Shown here piece by piece: positions 45,047 through 55,936 of a stretch of 64,000 nt of DNA; positions within the stretch are counted from its first letter, which is position 1; every line of letters begins with the position of its first letter. The notes beneath the pieces are model-generated. The model made no database searches. It worked only from the letters and a program-made list of their open reading frames with translations, and had not been told where the DNA came from. The stretch lies in NCBI GenBank assembly GCA_022419385.1, contig JAJUBI010000005.1, forward strand, positions 1,550,001-1,614,000, read 5' to 3'. This stretch comes from Paraconiothyrium sp. Pb-2020 (Eukaryota; Ascomycota; Dothideomycetes; Pleosporales; Didymosphaeriaceae). The translations under genes were made by a program, and so were the position numbers.

Positions 45047-45662
45047 TTAGCACTTCCGCCATTGTAGACCCCAGGTTGCTTGCTTGATATCGTATGTCCC
45101 AGAGTTGCCTTGCACCACGGGTCGTGCGTTGACATTCAAGATGCCTGGATTCCCATCTGCACCCGTGCACTTCGACCACTTCAGATCAGTTGTGCTTGAC
45201 CTTACTGTAACGTAGTCCTTAAGGTCTGGACCTGCGCATGCAATCGTTCCCTTCAGCACGCTCTGCTTCATCGTCAGTAACCGTTCCCACGCCGTAATGT
45301 CAGACAATACTCACGGTATCAGCCGCATGCTCACTCCAGTATGCCTGAGTAATCGTATCCAGTTGGCTTCCACTCGACAACTGCACGTTTCCTTGATATG
45401 CAACTTCCTTCACAGCGACCTGCCACCCCTGCGATCCACCAGTTGACTGGATGTGCAGCTCGCAGTTCCCCGTATCGTCGCCTCTGAGCTGACTGAATGT
45501 GAACGATGGCGCGTCGCCAAGTTCGCCATACACAGCCTTCACGGAGTTGCTATCATTTGGGCAACCTGTTCCTGAAAACTTGAGCGATGTGATTCTGGGA
45601 GCGCGGTCAGGGGCGGCAAGGATGAGTGCCGGTGCGGCAACGACGAGTAGAGCGGCGCGCAT
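45047..45662 (-). CDS. Secreted DUF4360 domain protein
   Basis: Exons 45315-45662 and 45047-45262 sum to 564 nt and 187 residues. A signal peptide (MRAALLVVAAPALILAAP) is followed by ITSLKFSGTGCPNDSNSVKA, the DUF4360 opening in which GTGCP is the mark. LHIQSTGGSQGWQVAVKEVAYQG and LDTITQAYWSEHAADT match the family middle. The second exon gives CAGPDLKDYVTV and ends ATWGLQWRKC with the terminal Trp-Cys. Four cysteines suggest two disulfides. The family is found in secretomes of ascomycetes and some bacteria; its function is not known. The 52-nt intron has donor GTGAGT. The model is complete. Confidence 0.88.
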
Positions 45663-46841
45663 GTGAACCGACTTATCTCGAACAGAAATAAGGTTCAAGT
45701 TTTGTCTGGTAGCGAGGGTAATGTATAGTAAGCTTAGTAGCAAATTCTTTGTAGCAATTACGCAGTGATGATCGCAGGGTCCACCCTTTTTATATACGCA
45801 TCCCTCATGTCTACTGCCTTGTCCATAAGCCCGCGATCGACGCCTCAGATGTATTGTTGCCACCGGATAGCACTCTGACGTCGCTATACGGTTTATTAAG
45901 CGAGTTGCGAAATTTGGGCGAGGGCGTTTGCGAATGCCATTTAACCATATTAGCGGTGCTAGCGACCCGGTTTCGACGCCGCTTCGCAACGGCGACGTTG
46001 GATGATCGTGACTATTATTAGCGACGAAGTAATATGTGATATGGCAGTGTTGGTGTGTGCAAAGTCGAGATCGTAGCCAAGCGATCTCGTGGTACAAATA
46101 GGAGCTAGAGAGGCAAGAAAATTGACACGAAGCTCGTATTCATAATCTCGTCCGGTATCCCCGACAATTCCAAATGTTTGATGGACGTTCTAGGCGCAAG
46201 ATCATTCAAGCTCCTCAGTGTTGGGCGCAGGGAGCATGCAGTTAGTGTCGGTTCAGGCTATGAATAATCTTGCCATCCGTTACACGAATGACCAACTCTG
46301 GAGCAACCATAAAAGTACAATGCAAGTGCGGGTGATAGAGCTGTAGGGAAATAATCAGCAAATATCTGTGGCGAGGTGCATTTCATTCCGTAAGGATGAC
46401 AGTCGGCAGCAGAGCGTCCAGATGTGATTTACAGAACCATGATTGGTAGGTAGTCTAGATCTTCTTGCCTTCCGTCTTTCTTGACGCATGTTGACATTTA
46501 CTAGAATGGATGGCACAGCGCTTGCAGTGTAATACATCGTAGGCACTGCGCATCCAGATTAATAGGTGCCAGTGCTCGTAAGGGATGATCTCGACCACGA
46601 CATCTTCAAAAGATAACGTATCCTTTACATGAGTAGGCCCAGTTCAAACACTCTCTCGATGATGGCTATCCTTTGCGCATTCTTGGTGAGGTGATTTCTT
46701 GTCTGCAGAGAAAGAGATCATGCACAAGTCTAGTACATACCGGGTACCGGTACCGGTAGGCTTGGCTTTCCCGCGGCGTTCACGCGTCATTGACGTGCAG
46801 ACGCACCACCCACCACCAAACTACCACATCGACATTGTGCC
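45663..46841. other. Divergent intergenic region, DUF4360 / OMA1
   Basis: No gene is recognised in this 1.2-kb stretch. It holds a short GTACCG tandem at 46744-46758. It is upstream DNA for both flanking genes. Confidence 0.4.
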
Positions 46842-48117
46842 ATGTTTCGCCCAGGCTTTCGAGTTTTCGAGTCCGCTTTCCGCGCACTCAGAAATCCTGC
46901 GCACTTCCGACCGATCAAACAGCATGTACAATTCCGCGAATTCCGACAAGTCCGCTTCGGCGACCAGCGCCCGCAATACAGCCGCTTCCAGTTCGTGTCC
47001 AACATATTCAGGAGATGGGCTGCACGCCCGACGTTCTACCGCGACGTGGGATTGATAAGTCTGGGCTCTGGAGGCTTCTACTTGTACAACCTGGAGGAAG
47101 TGCCGGTGCGCTAATCCGGTATCTTGCCAATGCATGTCATACTGATCTTTGTATAGATCTCAGGTCGCCGCCGCTTCAACATAATCAGTCCGCAGATTGA
47201 AGCTCGAATAGGCGCCGAAACGGTTGGCCAAGTACAGCAGGAATATGAGGGACGGATACTGCCGGACCGGGACCCGCGCGTGCAGAGGGTGAAAAAGGTG
47301 CTTGGGCGGTTGATACCGTATGCGACGGCTGCGGGCCTGCACGATGTCAATTGGGAAGTACATGTCATTGACAGTCCAGAGCAAAATGCGTTCGTTGCAC
47401 CGGGGTACGTGATACTAGGGCTGAGATGCGCAGCGAATCGCTGACGGAGGTTCAGTGGGAAAGTTTTCGTCTTTACTGGTATCCTGCCACTATGTCAGGA
47501 CGAAAACGGCATTGCTGCAGTGCTGGGTCATGAGATCGCTCACGTCGTAGCACACCATACAGCGTAAGTGGATCCACTTGAGTGGCTCTCGGTAGTTGAC
47601 CATTTTTTACAGTGAGAAGCTGAGCCAAGCACCATTGGTCTTCCTGGGCGTACTTGCCCTGATGACTTTCGATCTATCGTTTCAACTTAGTAGTGCTGTC
47701 CTAAATCTTTTTCTTTCAATGCCCGCAGGCCGAAAGCAAGAGGCTTGTGCTCCATTACACTTTCCCGCTACGTTCACCTACTAACACATCGTAGGCTGAA
47801 GCCGATCAAATCGGTCTCATGATGATGGCAGAAGCCTGCTACCGACCCGAAGCTGCCATGGAATTTTGGCACCGCATGGAGTCTACTGGAGGAGCAGGCC
47901 CTCCGGAGTTGCTCTCTACTCACCCGTCACACCACAACCGGGAGGAGAAGATACGTGAATGGTTACCTAAAGCTTATGAACAGGCTGAAAAGTCGGAATG
48001 CCATGCTACGTCTGTATATTGTAAGTCCAGAACGTCCAGAGGGTCAATTTGTTGACTAAACGAATACTAGCGCAACATTTTAACAACTTCTGGCGACAGG
48101 ATGGTAAAGGATGGTAA
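46842..48117 (+). CDS. OMA1: Mitochondrial metalloendopeptidase OMA1 (M48 family)
   Basis: This inner-membrane zinc protease takes part in quality control and stress signalling. Six exons (46842-47105, 47157-47404, 47456-47563, 47613-47742, 47795-48020, 48071-48117) sum to 1023 nt and 340 residues. The N terminus is Arg/Phe-rich without acidic residues at first, as a matrix-targeting presequence. The zinc motif HEIAHVVAHH begins at about residue 196. The third ligand Glu is in AEADQIGLMMMAEACY, and a membrane segment (PLVFLGVLALMTFDLSF) lies between. STHPSHHNREEKI is the conserved late block. Intron four (47743-47794) needs a GC-AG boundary: donor GCTTGT, branch CTAAC at 47781, acceptor GTAG. 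The frame only closes with it. Confidence 0.92.
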
Positions 48118-49237
48118 GCATAAGAAAGAAACGGAGTTCTTTTGTAACAAGTATTTGTACGATAGCCCAGTTACAACTTCTGCATGATAACCTATGAATA
48201 CACGAATGAACGCATGATGATCTTTCTCCAGCTCGGTCTCGTACGCGGCCCCGTTTCGCCGTTGCTCCCAGTCATGCATTTAACCAGAACCCCGAGCTGC
48301 ATCAGTGCCAATTACACTAAGCTGCCTGACCAGGAGAGTATTTTAGAAACAGGGAGCGATGAGAGGTCAAGAAGATAACTCCGTTAACTGTACTCTCCAG
48401 TCACGACTGTTTGAACAAAGCCATAAAGAGGCTGTAATTTACATACAGTATACTGGCAATACACGCTTCTCAACTTTCGGCCCTTTGTCATCCTTTACAA
48501 AGTTTCTCACAGCTGTTGTGGTGAAATGTGATATTGTTATATACGTGAGGCTCTCATTCTGGATTTCTCTTGTCCTGTCCATCTCGGGTTCCGATAAAGA
48601 CTCAAGTCTCTCAATTTTCGACATATCATCATGTGAAAGTCTATTGATATTTTCGATCGTGAGGCTATCTTAGCTATTGACTCTGAATTGGGCCAAAGAA
48701 GATCTGGTCAGTACAAACAAGCAAGTTCGCTGACCATTATCGTCTCATGTCAGTATGGGGAGCATCTGCGCACATGAACTTCCAACATCATGTTGACGTA
48801 GCTCTCACAAGATCCAGGCAAACAGTCTCCTCGTCAGTACTTCTTTATTTCAAGTGTTTCAGATGCAAATAGACCGAAGAAAATGTTATCATATACGAAA
48901 GATGACAATGGTAGTTCAGTACATGCATGCCCTGTATTCGCGTCCCCCTCTCTTATAAGGTGCAATTCGCGGTCTCTGTTGAGCGTTATTGTACACCCCG
49001 TAATCTTCGTGAACCTCTCATGGTTGATCGAGCATATATGGTTATAACAAGTACGTGTAAGCAATATACCCTAAGTATATCCCTGATGAGATACAAAGTT
49101 TTGACGATTTTCTGTGATATCTAAGAAGTACTGGGGTTGGGGAAGATGTTGTCTCACTTTGGAAATGAGAGCCAATATTGTCTGTTATCGACGTCGAGCT
49201 CGTCCTTTCCTCGGCTCCTTCGTCTCAACTATTCCAC
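48118..49237. other. Intergenic region, AT-leaning
   Basis: No gene is recognised in this 1.1-kb stretch between OMA1 and the opposed orphan gene. It probably holds both 3' ends. Confidence 0.4.
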
Positions 49238-51685
49238 TTAATCCCTTGGCAATCGGGCTCGTCTCAGAAATTTTGGGTTCTTCTCTGCCGCCGCTCCCTG
49301 AACGTCGTCCTCATTTTCGTCGTCTGCAGGACGTTTGCCATGACTCTTGCCATTGGCCCCATTGTCTTGACTGCCACCGTCTCCGCCACTGGCTGTGGTG
49401 TTCTTACGTTCTCTAGGTTCCAACCTTTCCTGCTTCTGCTTGTAGAGCGTTGTAAGTTTATCGCGTTCACCGTCGTCATCATAGTCATCATCGTCATCGC
49501 CGCTCTCTGGGATGGACTCATTTGGTTCTCGCGGGTGCACCCTGTAGACCTGCGAGAAACTGTCGGCGAACGCTTGAGCAATTTTTCCCTGCAATCTGAT
49601 GTCTTCGAACCCGTCAAACCAGGAAGCAAACCACCACCTCGTCACCTCATTGATGAACAACGACTGTTTCGGACCGACTCCAATATCGATTCTGGCGCCC
49701 ACGCTAAGGGATTCGAAGTGTTCAGGGTAGCGTCTGTAAAGGCGTCTATACTGTGAAAGGGCGAACTTTTTGATGACTGGAACATTTATCTTGTCGTATG
49801 ATTCGAACCCTGCATTACTCTCGAGGTTCAGGCGAGAAACATGCATCTTGGCAGAAAAGTATGTGCAGCGCACAATGGGTCCTTCATCAGGCATTCTAGA
49901 AAAGTCGCCAACTGGTTCAATCCCAGCATTGGACCGTGAAGCAGAGCCATCTTCCGGTGCATGCTTATGGTTCGGTCGATCTTTAGAATTACCCCTTGGT
50001 CCGCTCTCAAGGTCGGGTTGACTCTTGGCTATTGGGTCGTCCCCACCGAGAGTTTCACCGCTCATATCGTGCTCATCATCAACGGCACTTTGGCCTTCGA
50101 GTTCGGACCCATGTTGCTCACGCTTTTCTTGCTCAGCTCTGTGCCGCCTCCTATCGTCTTCTTCAAGGGCAGTGATTAGGCCCTCTTTCTTGGCTTTGCT
50201 TAACTCTTTTGACCAAATCTTGCGCGCCTGCCCGAAACCTGTCAGAATTGCCTTTGTCACACCCTTCGCTCTATAATCTCTTTCATATCCCTTACGTTCT
50301 CTCGCCACTTGTTCTCTCGCCGCTTGTTTTTTGGCGTCTTGGTCATATTCTTTTTCTATCGGTGCGAAGTAAGTTTTGATTATGTCAACCACGTAAGGTT
50401 TTCTTATCGTCTTTCCGTGCTTGTCCTTCATTGAAACTCCAGTGTCATCTTTTTCATCTTGCATCGCTATGAATACCCTGAGTTCTCCCCATTTCTGAAG
50501 GGATTCAACATGTTCTTGATGTATGTAGTTGTAAAAATGCGAGTTATGCAGAATATGATTTTCCGCCCTCTTCGGGAGAACCCCCGGCCACATTTCCGTG
50601 TTGATTTCTCGAAGATCGGCATCTTTGTGCGCTTTGTAGAAGTTCTGCAAACATGTGTAACAAGCCGGCTCTAAGGATTTATTCCAGTCGACGGTGTCCA
50701 CTTTTGATGTGCAACTACTATGGCCTCTCTTTAGGATTTGGGTCCTTCCATGCCACATGTCTCGATCCACGTCGTTGTCGAACGGACATTCTTTTCTGCC
50801 CGACATGGTGCTCGATAAATCGCATCGGTGCCATCGAGGTCGCCACAGGCCGTCCTTCTTTGCGAGTGCATCAAAGGCGTTGAGATCGTAGATCTTAGCA
50901 CTGTCCAAGGCAACCTCCTCCCGCGATGGGTAGAGCAAAACACTCTCGCCTACATGCGCGTCATAAGCGCGGCTGTCCATGTGGATTCTAGAACCGATCA
51001 TGCGATAGGTGAGAAGCATCACCTTTTCATCTGGAACCGGTTTTCCGGCTGTCGTTGGAGTCCAAACAGAAGGTTCAGAGGTTCCTGTCTTTGGTGGTGC
51101 GTTTGGTGTTGTCGCTTGTATGTGCTGTAGTGGGCTTTCCGGGTCAATGATCTGCTTCAGTCTTCTTGCATGGCGCAGTGCTGATGGGAGATTGCGCGCA
51201 TATATGGTTCTGAAACCTTTCTCTTCGAGCTTTTTCATGAAAACGGTCATTTGATGGAGGAACCGGTGAGCGTCTTGACCTTCGCCTTGCTCTTCTTCAG
51301 CAGCGTAGGTGTCAGATCCTTCGTCGATATAGTATTTCCTATCAACTGTTCTCCGGTCGTGGAAGTAGATAGCGCGCAGTCTCCTCTTGACTCTCTCGAA
51401 GTGTGGGTCTTGAAAGTAATCAGGCATCTCCGCAAAAGTTAAAGGGGTTTGTTCTAGCTCTGGTCTGCGGACCATGTGCTTGCGGGGTCCAGTACTGAGA
51501 GAATTCTCCGCCATTTGAACATCTTTTATCGACTGATTGCCCGGGTCGTCGTAATCAATAGGAAAGAAGATAACCGTGTGAAGCTGCGTGTTCTTTGGTA
51601 TGCTTGTCGACGATTCGCGTCTGCCCTCTCTTGGGTCTTCACGAACTGCAGTGGACATTTTGAGTGTTGTGGACATTTTGATCAT
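49238..51685 (-). CDS. 815-residue intronless orphan protein, charged, probably nuclear
   Basis: A single frame of 816 codons, far longer than chance, encodes a hydrophilic protein with no recognised domain. The start is ambiguous: a short duplication makes three nearby ATGs (residues 1, 4 and 10). Residues 90-330 look folded, with PDYFQDPHFERVKRRLRAIYF and LLTYRMIGSRIHMDSRAYDAH. A region near 310-400 carries several Cys and His residues (CYTCLQNFYKAHKDAD, HILHNSHFYNYIHQEH). The middle (about 460-620) is a Lys/Arg/Glu coiled coil with Ser/Asp-rich disorder. The part at 630-730 is again folded (YRRLYRRYPEHFESLSVGARIDIG, partly quoted). The tail is acidic and then basic (RRARLPRD). It is probably lineage-specific. 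Confidence 0.75.
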   Translation of the reverse strand: MIKMSTTLKMSTAVREDPREGRRESSTSIPKNTQLHTVIFFPIDYDDPGNQSIKDVQMAENSLSTGPRKHMVRRPELEQTPLTFAEMPDYFQDPHFERVKRRLRAIYFHDRRTVDRKYYIDEGSDTYAAEEEQGEGQDAHRFLHQMTVFMKKLEEKGFRTIYARNLPSALRHARRLKQIIDPESPLQHIQATTPNAPPKTGTSEPSVWTPTTAGKPVPDEKVMLLTYRMIGSRIHMDSRAYDAHVGESVLLYPSREEVALDSAKIYDLNAFDALAKKDGLWRPRWHRCDLSSTMSGRKECPFDNDVDRDMWHGRTQILKRGHSSCTSKVDTVDWNKSLEPACYTCLQNFYKAHKDADLREINTEMWPGVLPKRAENHILHNSHFYNYIHQEHVESLQKWGELRVFIAMQDEKDDTGVSMKDKHGKTIRKPYVVDIIKTYFAPIEKEYDQDAKKQAAREQVARERKGYERDYRAKGVTKAILTGFGQARKIWSKELSKAKKEGLITALEEDDRRRHRAEQEKREQHGSELEGQSAVDDEHDMSGETLGGDDPIAKSQPDLESGPRGNSKDRPNHKHAPEDGSASRSNAGIEPVGDFSRMPDEGPIVRCTYFSAKMHVSRLNLESNAGFESYDKINVPVIKKFALSQYRRLYRRYPEHFESLSVGARIDIGVGPKQSLFINEVTRWWFASWFDGFEDIRLQGKIAQAFADSFSQVYRVHPREPNESIPESGDDDDDYDDDGERDKLTTLYKQKQERLEPRERKNTTASGGDGGSQDNGANGKSHGKRPADDENEDDVQGAAAEKNPKFLRRARLPRD

Positions 51686-54600
51686 TAGCGTGCGTATTCA
51701 GGATCAAGACTGCGATCAGTAACTGGCCTCGAAATACATATACTGGCCGTCGACAATATGTATCGGCAGCCCAAAGTGTCTCCCCATGTTACACGCCTTT
51801 GTTCGATATGCCTCAAAGATTGTGAAGCTACACTTTTGACGAATGTAGCATAGCTAAGGACATGTTCCGACGAAGAACAAAGACTAAGATAAAGACGCAA
51901 CGCAAAGCGGCGAGGCGTGGCGTGGTGAGGCTGAGCGTCATTCTTTCATGCCCTCGGCTTACAATCCTACACATGTGGTAGAGCGACTGTAGCTAGCTGT
52001 CATTGAGTCAATAGCTACAGTAGTAGCCCGGTCAGTTCTATTCGACAGCTCGACAGCATAGGAAGCAGTAGTTTCGCTAGACTGTTGCCTACTCTGGTGA
52101 CGATGAGCTGTGGACTAGTCATAATTGAAGATAAGAAACAACAAGTTGAAGTCGTCGAAGCCCTTGGAGAAATGTATGTAACAGGTATCGCTTTGCAGCT
52201 TTGGCAAATGATCCACCTTCACATTTTATACTTGTACACTTTTCAATCGGTTCTGCAACAAGCATTACGCGCAATTTGTGAAGGACTAACATCAATGTGA
52301 GCAACAGCATACAGTAACAAAGCACGTCTGGGTTCCTTCTTCACAACAAAAGCAATCCTTGTATTCATCAAAATATACTTAGCGGATAGCAGTATAACTG
52401 GTCTTCGATGTCACCGCTCTCACTCTACGTGCGGCTTGTTGTCGGGTCGTCAAGAGCAATGCGACAAACATGGATTTTCGCCTTCCTTTCTCCCGAGATC
52501 TTGTCACAGAGAGCAGAAGGGTCCCTTGACGTCAATTAACCTGCTCTCCAAATAGCCCAACCATCGCGGCTCCCTGTCAACACAAGACTCCTTGCGAACG
52601 ACAGGACGAGGCGTCTGCCAAACACCAATCCCGTCCCAACCCCGCCCATGGTGCGACACAAAGCCCATCGCGCACGCTTAGGAACACCGACGACTGGCTA
52701 CATCTAATAAAAGGGCGTTCGCGTTTGGAGCAATCTTGCAGCCCATCGCCGTCACATCTCAGATGCACGAGAACCCTGCACGATCACATTTCCATTTCAG
52801 GCCGCGGTGTCAGGAGGCACACCGCAGGGCGACCGCACGGCGGCAGGGAACGCGTTCCGACGGCGAGCATGGAGGATCTAAAACGCAACGCGGGAGAGTA
52901 TCGGGAGGAGTGCTGGTTTCGGGGGATGGGGTGAGGGGGATGCGAACGCGAAGGGATCATCACTTTGACAGCCCGTTTGCAAAGGACGGGAGGGAATGAT
53001 GCGGGCCGTGCTGCGCCGAGAATTGTCCAGAACGTGAAGCGATTATGCCCAAGGTAGGTTGAGTTATACTGTGTAGACAGAAAAGTGGGAATGGAGACAT
53101 GGAACGCGAACTGCACGCGTTCGCGTTGTGAGGCCGTTGTACCTGGTGGGGCGTATGGCCATTTCATCGTACCACTGCTGGGTCTCGACTGCGCGGCATT
53201 TGCATGCGGGTCGCGGCCCTTCTGCAACGGGCACGCTGCATCCTCGTCGTCTCGAAGAGGATCTCAGCCTTGAGGATCTTCGATAGTTTGGGCGGGTGAT
53301 GGTGCCGGTGCGTTGGGTTGGAGGCTGGGAGAAAGGAACCGCTGGGAAGAGTCCGCGGGGGACTGCGACGGTATGAAGCAGACGCGAGCTGCAACAGAGG
53401 CAGAGGCATATGGACACCGCATCCGCATCGGCATCCAGGCATAGCCAGAGCTCGACGTGGTTTCGGCACAGGTTCCTGCCCTCGCTTCAACGGTCAGCGA
53501 ACGGGCTTTCTTTACCCCATCCTGCAACGCTTCCAACGCTCAGACCTCACCGTTGTCTTGCTTTTCCCGCTCCCCTGTCCTCACGCAACCTGAGGCGCGC
53601 CGGTGTCCGCTCCTCCTGTACCGTACTGCTACACCGGTATAGCTGCTGTCGTGCTGTGGCTGGTGAGCGGGATCACGGTTGGACCCCGGACGTTCCTTGG
53701 AACGCAAGGCTTCGAGACGCAAGGCTAGCTCGGGGGCGCTGCCACCAACGTCTGCCTCCATCCTTCGCGAGGCTTGGCTTTATGCCATTTGAATTATCAT
53801 AGTAGAAGAAGCTATCGTGTGGAGACACCGTTGAAGGTGGAAGTATACATAGCATGAGCATTGTGTGTGTCCAAAACTGATGTCGATCATATCGTTGCCG
53901 AGTCTGCGTCGTCTACACTGCAACGCTCGTAGGAATGCTCACTGCATCTACATGTGGTAAGACGGCGACGCGCGCTCCGTATTGCCTCGTGGTTCCTGCA
54001 TCGCTGGTGTCCATGGATAGAGGCGCGGCTCTGGGTTGGAGCGGGTCACGTCGAGAGAACGTCCTGAGTCTGCCGGCCCCAACGCTGCGTTGGATGTAGC
54101 TGCATGATGATACCCTCTGATGTCAACAGCGTCAGCGACAGGCTTCGCGAAGTGCCATGTTTCGAGTGCGAATACAACAGTCAAGATAGGAAGACGGAGC
54201 AGGCCGTTGTCTCGCGTGGCCAAGTCACTTACGATGAGCGCCTTCCGGATGCGACCGCATCCGTTCTTCTAGAAGCTACACACAAGCCGTGTCTACAGTC
54301 AACCCATCACCCACAAGTCACAGCCATGAGCTACCGCCTTCGGTCAATGCACACGAGGGACACCTCGGGATACGCATCTCGCATCGTGTGTGCAGCATCC
54401 GAAGACGTGCCATGATGAGATAAGTGCGCACCTGAGATCAGCGCAACCCAGCCCACAGACCCGTTACCCTCCGCATCGGGGCCGCCACACCCGCACCGCT
54501 CACAGTCCGCGAACCACACCCTACGCTTGCATCTGCTATTGGTCAAATCGACACCTGGTTCCGATGTAAGCTGAGGCGGTACGGCGCGCTCGGGCGAGCG

Positions 54601-55936
54601 ACCGGGGCGTCTTGTGCTGTGATGATGGGGCCGAAGAGTGTCTCGAGCCATGCACGGCTGATCCTGTACTCTGGACAGAACCGTGGCTGTCTGAAGCCGG
54701 TATCAACATGTAGGACAGCGTCATCTCGTGCTGTACAGCATGCCCCGACCTATCAGAAGGGATTTCGCTCCCACACCCACGAGGTCGCTGGAGTCCGGAT
54801 TGCGTGAACACATGGCCATCCCAGCACCGCCATGTCCCGAAAACTACCCAAAACGCACCAGCTCCATAACTGAAATAGCAAGAAAATCACCGGTCCAGTC
54901 GCGCTCACACACCACACTTGACAGCGGCCGCCGTTCGTTCCCACCCCGGGTCCTTGCGCGCCTGCATGGTGGAGTGAGCGTGCATAGATTGCGAGGCTCA
55001 GGTCCGTAGATGGGTTGCAGAAAGCGAGGCTAGGTAACCGTTATGACTGGTCTCTTGGTCGCCGAAGCCTGTGGCCGAGGTCCCGGAGCTGCAGCGAACT
55101 GCATCTACCGGCACGTATCTGAATCGAAGATAGGTTGTTTGTTTCAACACCTGCAACGGGCAGATCGTACAACGGATGCAGCAGGTCCCGCAAGTCGACT
55201 AGAATGTGTCGGTAAAGGAATTTGGAATCTGGGATGGAGTGTAAGAGCAGCGAACACAGATTTAGGGTTGATGGGGGCTGAAAGGAGAGACGCGGGTCCC
55301 GAACCTGTGTTGAGCATACGTGTTCCGATGCTTGGCCACAGACTAGATAGGACCGGAAGACTGTAGATCGATACGGATAAGTCTATGGTTGTGGCGCGCT
55401 TTAGCACGTCTGGCGGACTTCGAGAGCAACTGTTACAGCGCCGACATGACCCGTGCGACAGGCTCAGCATAGCATCCATGGAATACGCGCAGACATACAG
55501 ATGATAGAAGGGTCTCCGTGGCACGGTCATTTGAAACTTGGTGCGGGTGTCAAAGAAATTCATTGGTGTCTGTCTAAGGCGACGCTGCGAACAACATTGG
55601 TGGTATCATCCCAAAGAGAAACTACTCATAGTTTTTCCGTTCCGAAGAGTTGCGCAAAGAAGAAAAGAAGGCGGCATATCGCTGGTGGTATCATTCGTGA
55701 ACAAAGAAAAGCTGGACAAGAACGCATGCAGCCCTTGGCCCAATAACTTGGAATTTCGCAATGCAGGCATAATCAAAGGTTTCCGTAATATGTGATCGCC
55801 GAATCGCCGTAATCAAACGTCATCCAAGGCAGGTCCGAGCATAAAGGGCATCCAGAAGTAAAGGTTGGCTGGTTGCCAAAGAATATGTTACAGTAGAAAT
55901 GCGTAGACGTTTCGGAGGTCGAATGGTCAAAGTCAA
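51686..55936. other. Long gene-free block, GC-rich from about 52.5 kb
   Basis: No gene is recognised over 4.25 kb. From 52.7 to 55 kb the sequence is GC-rich and carries many overlapping open frames on both strands. None has family features, and their number follows from base composition. It could hold 3' UTR, a non-coding RNA or unrecognised small genes. The AT-richer part is 51.7-52.4 kb. Confidence 0.4.

Noticed and set aside
52725..53861. Cluster of overlapping frames on both strands, up to 147 codons
   Set aside because: GC-rich sequence yields long chance frames; compositions are Arg/Ser/Pro-rich with no family features.
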